A stretch of 64,000 bases of DNA from Candidatus Baltobacteraceae bacterium (GCA_036488875.1 DASXGW010000002.1:248001-312000), one strand, 5' to 3'; counted from the first letter of the stretch, positions 51,366 to 60,603 are shown. The notes: generated by a model not told the origin, from the sequence alone. Translations and numbers: made by a program.

Positions 51366-52375
51366 CGCGCCGGCGGTGAAGGGATGCGCAGTGCGGGAAT
51401 GTCGTTCGCAAGCGTCGCCGCCAAGAGCTGCTGGCCTCGTTGCGTCAGGTGAGTATTGTCGATAAAGTCCACTTGAGGAAAGGCCCGGTCGAGATCGACC
51501 ACGCGGATTCCGCGGCTTTCCAGAATCTTCACCAGATAATCGGCGTTGCGAGCGTAGGCGGGAACGTCGATAAACTCGTGAACCAGCGCGTGATTGGTAG
51601 GAGTGAGAAACGCGATCGCCGGGATCCGCTGCTCGCGCAACGCGTCGGCTACCGCTTCGAGATACCGCACCCCCACGTTGCGTTCGTCCAGCGGTGCCAA
51701 ATCGTATGTGCCGAGAAAATCCTCGGCCACCGGCCGTTCTTTGGGAACGGCATCGGCGTCGCCCGAGAGAGCGTCGCGCAGATCCGCTCGCGCACCGTAC
51801 ACGAGCCAAGCCGAAGCCATCGCAGCGCCTAACCGCGCGAGGACGCCTTCTCCGCCATCGGCCACATCCAACGTCGAACGATCCGCCGGGGTCATTAACG
51901 GTCCGGCAAGCGCGGCCAGAGCGGGAGCGAGCGTTTTATACGACTGATCGCCGGGACTAAACGACGGCTGGTTGATTTCCAAAACGACGAGCTTTGGATG
52001 GACGTGAAACTTCGCGAAGAGCAGCGTGAGCGCGTAATAGTTCGGCGGACTCCCCGCCTTGAACGACAGGTTCACGCACGAGCAACCGCCCTTCGCCAAT
52101 AGGGCGACGGCATTGCCGTCTGCAGGAACGCCGTAGCCCCACAGTGCCGAGTCGCCCATGAAGACGACTTGCGGAGGCTGCTTTGCGATTGCGTCGAGCT
52201 TGTGCTCCAGCGCTGTGGCGGAGAAATCCGATGCAAAGCGGCCGCTGCTCGACAGGTACGCGGAAACCGCGGCGTTTTCGGCAACGGTGAGCAGCGCGAT
52301 CGTTGCGACGATAACCGCCGCAACGGCCAGCCTATTGCGCGGCCAAAGCGACTCGGTCGACTTTTCCGTTGGCAT
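51362..52375 (-). CDS. SGNH/GDSL-type membrane-anchored protein (DltD/AlgJ-like role)
   Basis: The 337-residue protein has an N-terminal membrane anchor (VAAVIVATIALLTVAENAAV) and an SGNH fold: FMGDSALWGYG with Ser76, then LVVLEINQPSF, and DNTHLTQRGQQLL with Asp306 and His309. Such proteins pair with MBOAT acyltransferases (DltD with DltB, AlgJ/AlgX with AlgI) and hand the acyl group to the acceptor polymer outside the membrane. Its start lies 44 bases inside the adenylating-enzyme gene, so it belongs to the same operon. Confidence 0.82.
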   Translation of the reverse strand: MPTEKSTESLWPRNRLAVAAVIVATIALLTVAENAAVSAYLSSSGRFASDFSATALEHKLDAIAKQPPQVVFMGDSALWGYGVPADGNAVALLAKGGCSCVNLSFKAGSPPNYYALTLLFAKFHVHPKLVVLEINQPSFSPGDQSYKTLAPALAALAGPLMTPADRSTLDVADGGEGVLARLGAAMASAWLVYGARADLRDALSGDADAVPKERPVAEDFLGTYDLAPLDERNVGVRYLEAVADALREQRIPAIAFLTPTNHALVHEFIDVPAYARNADYLVKILESRGIRVVDLDRAFPQVDFIDNTHLTQRGQQLLAATLANDIPALRIPSPPAR

Positions 52376-53882
52376 TCTTCGGGAGGTGCTTGCGAAGCTC
52401 GAAGTTCTGCGGAATCATGTACGCCGGCAACGTCTCGCGCAGCCGCGCGCGAAGCTCCGCTTTCGTCAGCGCATCGTCGGGCGCGACGTAGGCCACGATG
52501 ATTTTCATACCACTGCCGTCTGCTTTGTGAACGACCGCCGACTGCACGACCCCGTCGAGCCGATTGATAGCCGCTTCGATCTCCTCGAGCTCGATGCGGT
52601 ATCCCATGTGCTTGATCTGGTTGTCAGCGCGCCCCACGAAAACAAGGGTGCGGCCGTCTTGGCCTAACCGGACGAGGTCACCCGTCTTATATGCGCGCTC
52701 CGGCCAGCGCGCGTTGACCGGATTGGCGACGAACGCTCCTTGAGTTCGCGCGAAGTCGTTAATGTATCCCAAACCCACTTGAGGTCCCATGACGTACAGC
52801 TCGCCGATCTCGCCGGGTCCGACTTCACGGCCGTCGTCAAGCACGACTGCAGAACAGTTCTCGGCGATGTGTCCCAGCGGCACGGTCCCTTCGAGATCCT
52901 CTAAATCGCCGGCTTCGATGTCCCACGCCGAACAGAAACAGGTGCACTCCGTCGGTCCATAGGCGTTGATCAACTTGCTGCGGTGACCGAACATCGCGAA
53001 CAACTTGCGAAGCTCGGGTTTGGGATACACCTCGCCGCAGAAAATGAACTGGCGGATCGCGGGCAGCCGATCCGGCGCGAGGAGATTCAACGTCGTCAAA
53101 TAGATCACCAGCGACGGCACCGAGCCCCAGCTGGTGCACTGCGACCGTTCCACCTGTTCGAGCACCAGGCTGGGATTAGCGAGCGTTTCGCGCGCGATTG
53201 GAACGACCGCGGCTCCATTGAGCAGCGCGCCGTAGACGTCGCTCACGGAAAAGTCGAAATGCAGCGGATTGAGATTCGTGAGAAAGTCGCCGGGCGCAAA
53301 TCCAAAGCGCATCCCGCACCAACTCGCAAAACTCAACAGGTTGCCGTGCGTGACGATTGCGCCCTTAGGCACGCCGGTCGAACCCGACGTAAACATGACG
53401 TACGCCGGATCGCTGCCCGTTACCGCCGCGCACGTGGCGGGCTCGCCGGCCGGTGCCGCTTCTATAGCACGCGCAAACGCCGGATCGTCGAACGCGAAGG
53501 TGGGAATGCCGGTGTGGGCCGCCGCATCGCGCACGGAGTCCGGAACGGTCTGCGCAACGACGAACGCCGGCGCCGCGGTCGACAAGATGTGCTCGAGCCT
53601 GGCTGCGGGATTGAGGTCGTCGAGGTTCAAGTAGGCAGCGCCAACCTTAAGTGCGCCGAGCATTGCCGCGAAACAATCCAGCGTTTTGGTATGCACGATC
53701 CCCATCACGTCGCCGCGCCGAAGCCCGCGACGGATAAGCTCCGATGCGAAGCGGTTGACCCGATCGTCGAGCTCGGCGTACGAGACCTCACGCCCGTCGG
53801 GGAAACGTAACGCCGGGCGCCGCGCATGGTCGCGGGCCACCGCCCCAAACTCGAGCCCGACGTTATACGAATACGGCTTCAT
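52332..53882 (-). CDS. Amino-acid adenylating enzyme, DltA-like
   Basis: The 516-residue stand-alone adenylation enzyme shows all core motifs: A3 VMFTSGSTGVPKG (162-174), HFDFSVSDVYGAL (208-220) with the Asp that grips the alpha-amino group, A5 NAYGPTECT, A7 YKTGDLV, A8 GRADNQIKHMGYRIELEEIE and A10 PKNANGKVDR with Lys507. It would activate an amino acid with ATP and load it on a separate carrier. Similarity to DltA (FIFCGEVYPKPELRKLF) suggests alanine or another small amino acid. The carrier gene and the MBOAT gene lie just upstream. Confidence 0.88.
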   Translation of the reverse strand: MKPYSYNVGLEFGAVARDHARRPALRFPDGREVSYAELDDRVNRFASELIRRGLRRGDVMGIVHTKTLDCFAAMLGALKVGAAYLNLDDLNPAARLEHILSTAAPAFVVAQTVPDSVRDAAAHTGIPTFAFDDPAFARAIEAAPAGEPATCAAVTGSDPAYVMFTSGSTGVPKGAIVTHGNLLSFASWCGMRFGFAPGDFLTNLNPLHFDFSVSDVYGALLNGAAVVPIARETLANPSLVLEQVERSQCTSWGSVPSLVIYLTTLNLLAPDRLPAIRQFIFCGEVYPKPELRKLFAMFGHRSKLINAYGPTECTCFCSAWDIEAGDLEDLEGTVPLGHIAENCSAVVLDDGREVGPGEIGELYVMGPQVGLGYINDFARTQGAFVANPVNARWPERAYKTGDLVRLGQDGRTLVFVGRADNQIKHMGYRIELEEIEAAINRLDGVVQSAVVHKADGSGMKIIVAYVAPDDALTKAELRARLRETLPAYMIPQNFELRKHLPKNANGKVDRVALAAQ

Positions 53883-53887
53883 GCTAT

Positions 53888-55309
53888 TTAGAAAGCTTTA
53901 TACGCGATCTGCGGAGCCGGAGCGTTAAAGATGACCGCAACCGTTACCACGACCACCGCTACGGCCGCGTACCCGGCCGCCCGCAGATACCCTGCCGGCG
54001 TCTTCGCCAAGATTCGTCCGGCGGCGGTGGCTATCGCTATCGCAGGCCAGTACAGTAACGCAAAACCGAGTATGACCGCCGCCACGGCAAGCCCAATCGC
54101 GGGTGCTCCCGCCACGCGAACGAGATCGCCCAGTTGCGTCCAACTCGCCCAAAAGAACACCAGCACCAGGCACAGCCAGAAAAACGTCAAGCCGCTCGAA
54201 ACGGCCGCGTATGCCGGATGCGCGCAGAGCGCCTGGTAGCGGACGCGGCCCATCCAACGGGTCATCGCCAGCTGGTACAACTTGTTTCCGCTCATACCCG
54301 CGCCGTTGACGAAGCCAAAGATGACGAACATCCACGTCTGCCCGTGCCAAACGCCAACGAGGAAGAACGTGACGAAGTACGCCAATACCCCGAGCGTCGG
54401 CGCGGCGGCAGCCGACGGAAACCGGCGCATCATCGCCAGCAGCATCGGCGAGTAGACGTACGTCTTGAACCAGTTCGCAAGCGACATGTGCCATCGACCC
54501 CAGAATTCGATAAATCCTCGAGCCACAAACGGGACGTTGAAGTTCTCCGGCAGTTCCATGCCCAAGAATCTGGCCGCTCCGATGACCGCGTCGGTATAAC
54601 CGGAGATGTTGGCGTAAATGTACGCGGGATAGATTGCTAGGATCAGACCGGTGTCCAGCACGCGGGCCGGCAATGCCAATGCAGAGCCTGACCACTGCAG
54701 CGCGTGTTGGTGCGCGAACAGAAGGGCGGGCGATGCGACCATCACTTTGAACAGTCCCATCACGATGCGTTCGGTCGCGCGGCCGGCAACCTCGGCGCTC
54801 AAGCGCGCCGGACGCTCCTCATCTCGCCTAAACGGCGGATACAGCTGAATCGGACCCGCAACGAAGGTCGTGAAGTTCAGCGTGTAGTTTGCGTACGAAA
54901 CGAGGCTCACCCGCGCGGGCAGCGCGTTCTGATAGGCATCCACCACGAGGCTCACGACGCGAAAGAACGCGTACGAGAGCCCGACCGTCAGGTACACGTT
55001 GGCCAGAAGCGCCGTGGACGGAACGAAGGCGTAGCGCTTGAGCCAGCATAGCCCGAACGTCAATCCTACGAGAATCGAGTAAAACACCCAACGGTTCTTA
55101 TATCGCTCGACGAATCGCATCGCGCCGAATCCGGCGATCAAGAAGACGGCAAACGGAACGACGGAAACCGGCCCGGTCGCAAACGTGGCAAAGAACGCCA
55201 CGTTGGCGACCAGGAGGACGCATTGGCGCCACGCCGGTCCGAAGGACGGGGCGAGAAGCACTGCAACGCACGCGCAAAAGACCAGAAACTCGAGGGACGG
55301 AACGCTCAC
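53888..55309 (-). CDS. MBOAT family O-acyltransferase, DltB-like
   Basis: The 473-residue polytopic membrane protein has the MBOAT signature: ISGYTDAVIGAARFLG, FIEFWGRWHMSLANWFKTYV (His274) and the catalytic histidine in LVGVWHGQTWMF (His322). MBOAT proteins move an acyl or aminoacyl group from a carrier on the inside to a polymer on the outside. It starts at a GTG overlapping the carrier gene stop (GTGA) and ends five bases before the adenylating enzyme, so all are one operon. Confidence 0.92.
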   Translation of the reverse strand: MSVPSLEFLVFCACVAVLLAPSFGPAWRQCVLLVANVAFFATFATGPVSVVPFAVFLIAGFGAMRFVERYKNRWVFYSILVGLTFGLCWLKRYAFVPSTALLANVYLTVGLSYAFFRVVSLVVDAYQNALPARVSLVSYANYTLNFTTFVAGPIQLYPPFRRDEERPARLSAEVAGRATERIVMGLFKVMVASPALLFAHQHALQWSGSALALPARVLDTGLILAIYPAYIYANISGYTDAVIGAARFLGMELPENFNVPFVARGFIEFWGRWHMSLANWFKTYVYSPMLLAMMRRFPSAAAAPTLGVLAYFVTFFLVGVWHGQTWMFVIFGFVNGAGMSGNKLYQLAMTRWMGRVRYQALCAHPAYAAVSSGLTFFWLCLVLVFFWASWTQLGDLVRVAGAPAIGLAVAAVILGFALLYWPAIAIATAAGRILAKTPAGYLRAAGYAAVAVVVVTVAVIFNAPAPQIAYKAF

Positions 55310-55554
55310 TGGAGCTTCGATTGAATGAGCGCCGCTAGGTCGCCCACGTTATTAAGCGAGGTTATTTGCGCGGCTGCAAAATCGACGGAGAACGTTTTCT
55401 CCACCGTCAGGATGAGCCGCAGCTGTGCGAAACTGTCCCAACCGGCGACTTGATCGGCCATGAGTTCCGGGGTTGCCGTGATCGTTTCGTCGTCAAAGAT
55501 CTCGCGAAGCATCTTCGTCAGCCTCCGGTAAATCTCGTCCGTTTCCATCGGCAT
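55306..55554 (-). CDS. Acyl/aminoacyl carrier protein, DltC-like
   Basis: The 82-residue acidic protein carries the phosphopantetheine serine in VAGWDSFAQLRLIL (Ser41). WDS is the form common in DltC-like and polyketide-type carriers, unlike the ADSLD of the AcpP encoded at 23207. It would carry the amino acid activated by the DltA-like enzyme to the MBOAT protein. Its ATG overlaps the upstream stop (TAATG). Confidence 0.9.
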   Translation of the reverse strand: MPMETDEIYRRLTKMLREIFDDETITATPELMADQVAGWDSFAQLRLILTVEKTFSVDFAAAQITSLNNVGDLAALIQSKLQ

Positions 55555-57368
55555 TAGGGCTCTCTCCAGGGTTTCGTCTTCAGCAGCTCGTTGAGAATCG
55601 TTTGTGCGTATACCGCGGCGCCCTGAACCGACAAGTGCGAGTCGCGCGCTCCGAAGAGTGCCGGATGAGTGGGAAGCAGCTCCTCGCGCGCAAAGATCGG
55701 GAACGCGTTAACCACGGGAACGCCTGCGGCCGCTGCCGCTTCGCGCAGAAGTTCGCCGGAGCGTTCGTACTCGGTTGGGGGACCGGGTGCCGGCGAATAA
55801 CCCGGGGGTAGGAAAATACCTGTGTACGCGGATTCCGAGGGAGACACTTCCCACGGCAGGGGATCGAGCGCCACGAGAAACGGAACGCGATTCTTACTCA
55901 ACGTCGTCGAGATCGTTCGTAACGCGTCGGTGACCTGCGGTTGCCACTGCGCCGCGTAGGGATCGACGCTTTCGGTAATCGGCCGGTTTATCGTCATCGA
56001 AACGTGTCCGGTATTCAGTTGCAGAATGACCATGTCGGCTAAACCGGTCGCGAGATATTGATCGATAAAGTCTCGCGTGCCGTTCATATCGGCTAACACT
56101 TGCCGAGGATAAACGCGCGGCGGTTTGGGAAGTCCAAGCGCGCGCCAGTTCCGGCTCAAACCTTGCTCGACGATCCCCGAAATCGATTGATCCCACTGCT
56201 GATTGCTCGAAGTATCGGAGTTTCCGAGAAAGAAAATCCGGTAATATTTCGTGTCGGCTGCGAGTTCCGACGGCGCCACCTGATACCGGAAGTCGATCCC
56301 GGAGACGGTGCGGATACGGCGGTTTCCGGTGTCCGAAAAGACGAACGCGCCGCTTGCCGTCCGCACTAGACCCATCGGCTGGTCGACGCGCGCGACGTCG
56401 CTGCCGCCATCGCGGAACTCGCCGGCGCTAAATCCGGCATTCTCGGTCGCGGGGCCGGCCGCGACGTTCTCCCCCGACCCGGTGAAAAAACGGATGGAGT
56501 TGGTGGCGATGTCGGTGTAGACGACCTTGTCGTCGTCGACCGCGGCGATGGCAAATGGATATCCGAACGTTCGCGTTCCAGCGACGTACGCTCCGCTGGG
56601 ATCGTCGTCCCACACACCGGTTTTATAAAACCGGGTTACGGCCGAACGCGTCAAGTCGTACACCAGCATCCCGCCCCGCGCTGCGACGAAGAGCTGTGGG
56701 GACGTGCATGCATCGCAGACGCTCAAGCCGGTAACGTCACGCAGCGATTTGTCGTCGGGTGGCGCAGCGGTAAGCGTGGTTACGCTTCCGTCCGGCGCGA
56801 CGCGCCGAACGCCGACGCTCGTGTCCCCGACGTAAAGGATGCCGTGAGTATCGAACGCAAGGGCCCGGGGCTGCGCAAAGCGCGCGGCCGTCAACGTTCC
56901 GTCTTGCGAACCGGCTTCGCCGCAACGCCCCGCGTACGTTGAAACGATGCCGCCGCGAATGAAACGTAGACAATGGTTTGCGGTGTCCGCGACGACGATC
57001 GCGCCCGACGGCGTGACGGCCACGGCTGAGGGCTGGTTGAATCGCGCAGACTGAGCCGGGCCGTCGGCGAATCCGCCCGGCACCCATAATCCGCTAGCGT
57101 CGATTCCACCGGAGCCCGCGACGGTCGACACGATGCCGCTGGAGGAGACTCTTCGTACGCGTTGTCCGGCGGCATCGGCAACGTAGAGATCGCCGCTCGG
57201 CGCGAGCGCGAGCCCTTCGGGCATAAGGAAACTCGCCGTCTTTGCCGGGCCGTCTTCCAAGCCGGGGAGACCCGAGCCGGCAAGTGTAGTTACCTCGGCG
57301 CTTCGCGCGGGCAAAGAGGAAAGCGCCGCCAGAATAGTCAGGCAAGCGACGATTGAGCTTCGCTGCAT
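55554..57368 (-). CDS. Secreted NHL beta-propeller fused to SGNH-like domain
   Basis: The 604-residue product (ATG at 57368; another at 57392) has a signal peptide (SIVACLTILAALSSLPARSA). NHL-type blades follow to about residue 365: GLALAPSGDLYVADAAGQRV, AVAVTPSGAIVVADTANHCL and LVRTASGAFVFSDTGNRRI. The C-terminal 230 residues start IFFLGNSDTSSNQQW, which fits an SGNH block I (Ser384), and end with GARDSHLSVQGAAVYAQTI, a block-V-like Asp-x-His. AlgX-type acetyltransferases use a similar D-x-H plus Ser set. It opens the dlt-like operon and is likely its outside partner or acceptor-binding subunit. Confidence 0.78.
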   Translation of the reverse strand: MQRSSIVACLTILAALSSLPARSAEVTTLAGSGLPGLEDGPAKTASFLMPEGLALAPSGDLYVADAAGQRVRRVSSSGIVSTVAGSGGIDASGLWVPGGFADGPAQSARFNQPSAVAVTPSGAIVVADTANHCLRFIRGGIVSTYAGRCGEAGSQDGTLTAARFAQPRALAFDTHGILYVGDTSVGVRRVAPDGSVTTLTAAPPDDKSLRDVTGLSVCDACTSPQLFVAARGGMLVYDLTRSAVTRFYKTGVWDDDPSGAYVAGTRTFGYPFAIAAVDDDKVVYTDIATNSIRFFTGSGENVAAGPATENAGFSAGEFRDGGSDVARVDQPMGLVRTASGAFVFSDTGNRRIRTVSGIDFRYQVAPSELAADTKYYRIFFLGNSDTSSNQQWDQSISGIVEQGLSRNWRALGLPKPPRVYPRQVLADMNGTRDFIDQYLATGLADMVILQLNTGHVSMTINRPITESVDPYAAQWQPQVTDALRTISTTLSKNRVPFLVALDPLPWEVSPSESAYTGIFLPPGYSPAPGPPTEYERSGELLREAAAAAGVPVVNAFPIFAREELLPTHPALFGARDSHLSVQGAAVYAQTILNELLKTKPWREP

Positions 57369-57411
57369 CGGCTCGCGAGGATTCGAGGCCACCTTAGATA
57401 AGCTCCTGGCG

Positions 57412-57885
57412 ATGCTCCGGTCGCTACAATTGTTACCACTGGCCTTCTACCTGGCATTTTCGCTGCCGGCCGCAGCAGCCCCGGATTCGTCCATAAAGGG
57501 CGAAGTCATCGTCGCAAAAACGCAAGGCAATGCAATCGTCCTTTGGGATATTACGCAGTCGGTTGCAGCGCTCGTCGCGACGCCGAGCTCACACGACGAG
57601 AAAATCCGAGACGTTGAACTTCAAGCGTCGGAGATTCTGCTCGCGCATCTCGCCGAGATGTCGGCTGCGTCGACGGTTGAAGTTCGCGCGCTCTATCAAC
57701 GCAACGGCGACGTAAGTCCCATCTATAAGACCGCTACCTTCGCCGGCGTCGAGCGCCTCCTGACGATAACCGCAACGTATGCAGCCGCGGTAAAAAACAA
57801 AGCCGCCTGGGAGAAGCAGCTCGCCGCCGGCGCGATGCCTTCGGGCATCACTGTAGAGGTCACAGGCGACCTGCCTCCGCGATAG
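57412..57885 (+). CDS. Hypothetical small secreted protein
   Basis: The 157-residue product has a signal peptide (LLPLAFYLAFSLPAAAAP) and a mixed helix/strand domain with EVIVAKTQGNAIVLWDITQS and AAYAAAVKNK-like helices. I do not recognise a family. It is divergent from the dlt-like operon with a 43-base gap, so its promoter overlaps the operon promoter and the two may be co-regulated. Confidence 0.6.
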   Translation: MLRSLQLLPLAFYLAFSLPAAAAPDSSIKGEVIVAKTQGNAIVLWDITQSVAALVATPSSHDEKIRDVELQASEILLAHLAEMSAASTVEVRALYQRNGDVSPIYKTATFAGVERLLTITATYAAAVKNKAAWEKQLAAGAMPSGITVEVTGDLPPR

Positions 57886-57929
57886 GTGCGCGACCGAGGG
57901 CGGGCGAATCGGCGCGTTTCGTCTCTTTA

Positions 57930-58013
57930 GGGGAAGTGGCGGAATGGCAGACGCAGCCGCCTCAAAAGCGGCCGAGGCAACTCATGTGGGTTCGACTCCC
58001 ACCTTCCCCACCA
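57930..58013 (+). tRNA. tRNA-Leu (anticodon CAA)
   Basis: The acceptor stem GGGGAAG/CTTCCCC, anticodon stem GCCGC/GCGGC with loop CTCAAAA (anticodon CAA), a longer class II variable arm and an encoded CCA are present. Confidence 0.95.
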
Positions 58014-58029
58014 GCTAAGGGGTGCGGCA

Positions 58030-58548
58030 ATGTCGCTCGAGCAGGTCAGCCTTATCTTTCAGATTGCGGCGTCGCTCGCCGTGGTCGCATCCCTCATTTT
58101 CGTCGGCATTCAGATCAAAGGGAACACGCTCGAGCTCCAGCGCAACGAACACAACTCCACGATGGCTCAATGGACCGTCGTTCGAATGGCGATCGCCAAG
58201 CACGCCGATATCGCCGAACTGATGACCGCCGGTTTGAGCGGCGAGCGCACGTTGGATTCCACCGAACAACTGCGCCTCGCGCAAATGCTGCAAGAGATTG
58301 CGTTGGCGGCGTTTCACATCTGGGACCGCACGCAACGCGGCGTTTTTCCAAAAGGTACCTTCGAGTTAACCGGCGGAGCGTTGTTGTGCAGCGTCTTGAC
58401 GACTCCGCTCGGGGATGCGTGGTGGACCGGAGCCAAGGAACACGGATTCTATCCGGCCTTCGTTACAGACGTCGACGCTCAACTTGCGGCGAACCCCGCG
58501 CAGCCCATCCTCTTGACGCCGGAGCCCCTTACCTACACGCGCCATTGA
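58030..58548 (+). CDS. Single-pass membrane protein of the 'SLIFQIAASLAVVASLIFVG' type
   Basis: The 172-residue protein starts SLEQVSLIFQIAASLAVVAS with one N-terminal membrane helix. It is followed by GIQIKGNTLELQRNEHNSTM and a helical soluble domain ending near WWTGAKEHGFYPAFVTDVD. Many bacteria encode short proteins of this form with an N-terminal helix and a conserved N/R-rich juxtamembrane stretch; their function is unknown. It lies 16 bases after tRNA-Leu. Confidence 0.7.
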   Translation: MSLEQVSLIFQIAASLAVVASLIFVGIQIKGNTLELQRNEHNSTMAQWTVVRMAIAKHADIAELMTAGLSGERTLDSTEQLRLAQMLQEIALAAFHIWDRTQRGVFPKGTFELTGGALLCSVLTTPLGDAWWTGAKEHGFYPAFVTDVDAQLAANPAQPILLTPEPLTYTRH

Positions 58549-58553
58549 GGGCC

Positions 58554-58706
58554 GTGGACGAATCGGGGGCGCCGCTCCCTTACGTATTGGTCGTTCTCTC
58601 ATTTGCCGGGTGCACCGGCGGCCCTCACCCATCGCCGCTACCGTTCTCACCTAGCACCGGCACTGCGCCGACGGCGTTGGACGCTCTCTGGACGCCCGGT
58701 CGTTAG
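58554..58706 (+). CDS. Possible small lipoprotein
   Basis: A GTG at 58554, close behind GAGGG, opens a 50-codon frame whose product has LPYVLVVLSFAGCTGG, a plausible lipoprotein signal and lipobox, followed by a Pro/Ser/Thr-rich tail. It fits between two genes of the same strand without overlap. Length and composition are weak evidence, so it could be chance. Confidence 0.3.
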   Translation: MDESGAPLPYVLVVLSFAGCTGGPHPSPLPFSPSTGTAPTALDALWTPGR

Positions 58707-58716
58707 GATGGTACCT

Positions 58717-60555
58717 ATGAAGATCCATCGCCAGCTAATTCTGACGGCCTTTGCCGTTTCGGCGGTTTGCGCATTGGCCGCGTGCAGTTCGACAGCCCTT
58801 CCCACGCTGCGCCAAGGGAGTGCGCCGAATGGACGCCCGGGGCTCCGAGCCGCTGAGCTAGATCGCGTCGCCGTGCGTATCTTCATTCCACACTGGCGTC
58901 ACCGCGACGTACGGTCGATGCGCCCGTTCTTCGTCGCGAACGGCACGCGCGGAATCGCGGTGATCGTCTCGGTGCACGGGAGTTCGACGCCGGTCAGCAC
59001 GACCAACGCCGGGGTTGCGGCCGGGTCGTCGCTATGTAAGGCCGTCACCGGTGGGCGGCAATGCACGATTTCCGCGGGGGCACCCCCCGGCAGCGACGAC
59101 TTCGTCATCAAGACGTACGACGCGGCGCCGTCCGGCGGCGGTTTCTCCGCTGCGAAACAACTCGCGATCGGTTCCGGTGCGAAGACGATTGCCGCGGGTA
59201 AATCCAACTCGCTCAACGTCACCGTCGGCGGCGTCGTCGCCAAGGCGGCGGTGCATCTCTCGTGGCCGGTCAATCCCGTTATCGATAAAGACATCCAAAC
59301 GGTGACGCTTAGCGCGCTCGATGCCGACGGAAATACCATCATCAACGACGGCTGGTACTCGGCCGCTGGAACCGCAGTCACGATGATGCTTTCGGCGACC
59401 AACGGCAGCGCGGGCATGTTTACCTTTTCTGCGACGAGCGTAGCGTTTGCCGCGCCGACTTCGAAGCTGACCTATGATTCGACGAAGATCACGTCGACGG
59501 AGGCGAAAAACGGCTTTACTTCTTCGATCGGCGCGACGCCCAGTAACGGCGCGATCCCAGGCTCGGCAATCTTCACGCTTTCGAAGCCGACCGTAGTTGC
59601 CGAGTTCCCCGTTAACTACGGCAGTGGGCCGCAAGGCATCATCGTTGGCCCGGACAACGCACTCTGGTTCGCTGAAAACAGCGTCAGCGCCATCGGGCGG
59701 ATTAGTACGTCGGCTGCCTCCGGAACGCATCCGAGCGGCTATTCTAATGGGTTGTCGGCAAACGCCCAGCCCGTAGCGCTGGCGTACGCCTCCGACGATC
59801 GGAAGATTTGGTTCACTGAGTGCGGCTCCGGCAAAATCGGAAACATCGATCCGTCATCGCCGGCTTCTGCGATGAACGAATATCTGTCACCCGGGGGTGC
59901 CGGCTCCGCCCCTTACGGCATCACGTACGGGCCAGACTCGAACATGTGGTTCACCGAACAGTATTCGTTGGACAGCAAGGTCGTCAAGTTCAATGCGAGC
60001 GCAATCGACGGTGGCATCGGTTCCATGCACGAGTATCCAACGAAGACCTCTAGTTCCAGCCCCGGGTGGATCACGACCGGTCCCGACAAGAACCTTTGGT
60101 TTACCGAACCCGGCGTCGATAAAATCGGCACGATGACCACATCGGGTACCGCCAACGATTTCATGGGACCCCTAGTGACGAATAGCCTCGGTGCCGGTCA
60201 GATCGCGACCGGTCCGGACGGCGCACTTTGGTTTACCGAGGAAAACCCGGGGGGCGGTAGTGCGAGCGCCGGGCATCGCATCGCGCGCGTCACGACCGCC
60301 GGTTCGATTACCCAAGAATATGCGTTCACGAATACGTTTACGGAGCCGGCTGGTATCGTCACCGGACCCGACGGCGCGTTGTGGTTTGCAGAATACTGCA
60401 ACAACGCGATCGGACGGCTCGATCCGAACACCAAAACCCTCGTGGAGTTTTCGCTGCCGAATACCGGCAGCTATCCATGGGGCATCATCAAAGGTCCCGA
60501 CGGCGCGTTGTGGTTTACCGAGTATATAGGCAACCGCATCGGAAAGCTTCAGTAA
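58717..60555 (+). CDS. Virginiamycin-B-lyase-like beta-propeller lipoprotein
   Basis: The 612-residue product (ATG at 58717, AGGATGG upstream) has lipobox ALAACSS. An N-terminal part of about 290 residues carries two Ig-like beta domains (VTLSALDADGNTIINDGWYS). A C-terminal six-to-seven-bladed propeller has the repeat GITYGPDSNMWFTEQ, ATGPDGALWFTEENPG and IVTGPDGALWFAEYCNN. The blade motif is that of Vgb (streptogramin lyase) proteins. Whether it has lyase activity is unknown; a binding role at the surface is as likely. Confidence 0.85.
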   Translation: MKIHRQLILTAFAVSAVCALAACSSTALPTLRQGSAPNGRPGLRAAELDRVAVRIFIPHWRHRDVRSMRPFFVANGTRGIAVIVSVHGSSTPVSTTNAGVAAGSSLCKAVTGGRQCTISAGAPPGSDDFVIKTYDAAPSGGGFSAAKQLAIGSGAKTIAAGKSNSLNVTVGGVVAKAAVHLSWPVNPVIDKDIQTVTLSALDADGNTIINDGWYSAAGTAVTMMLSATNGSAGMFTFSATSVAFAAPTSKLTYDSTKITSTEAKNGFTSSIGATPSNGAIPGSAIFTLSKPTVVAEFPVNYGSGPQGIIVGPDNALWFAENSVSAIGRISTSAASGTHPSGYSNGLSANAQPVALAYASDDRKIWFTECGSGKIGNIDPSSPASAMNEYLSPGGAGSAPYGITYGPDSNMWFTEQYSLDSKVVKFNASAIDGGIGSMHEYPTKTSSSSPGWITTGPDKNLWFTEPGVDKIGTMTTSGTANDFMGPLVTNSLGAGQIATGPDGALWFTEENPGGGSASAGHRIARVTTAGSITQEYAFTNTFTEPAGIVTGPDGALWFAEYCNNAIGRLDPNTKTLVEFSLPNTGSYPWGIIKGPDGALWFTEYIGNRIGKLQ

Positions 60556-60575
60556 CTCAAGGGCCGCAAAAAGAA

Positions 60576-60603
60576 AGCGGCGCCCGGTGAACCGAGCGCC
60601 ATT
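60576..60603. terminator. Bidirectional terminator between the propeller lipoprotein and HU genes
   Basis: GGCGCCCGGT (60579) and ACCGAGCGCC form a stem with one mismatch and a GA loop. On the minus strand it is followed by GCTTTCTTTTT; on the plus strand by ATTTCTTCT. It can serve both convergent genes. Confidence 0.75.
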
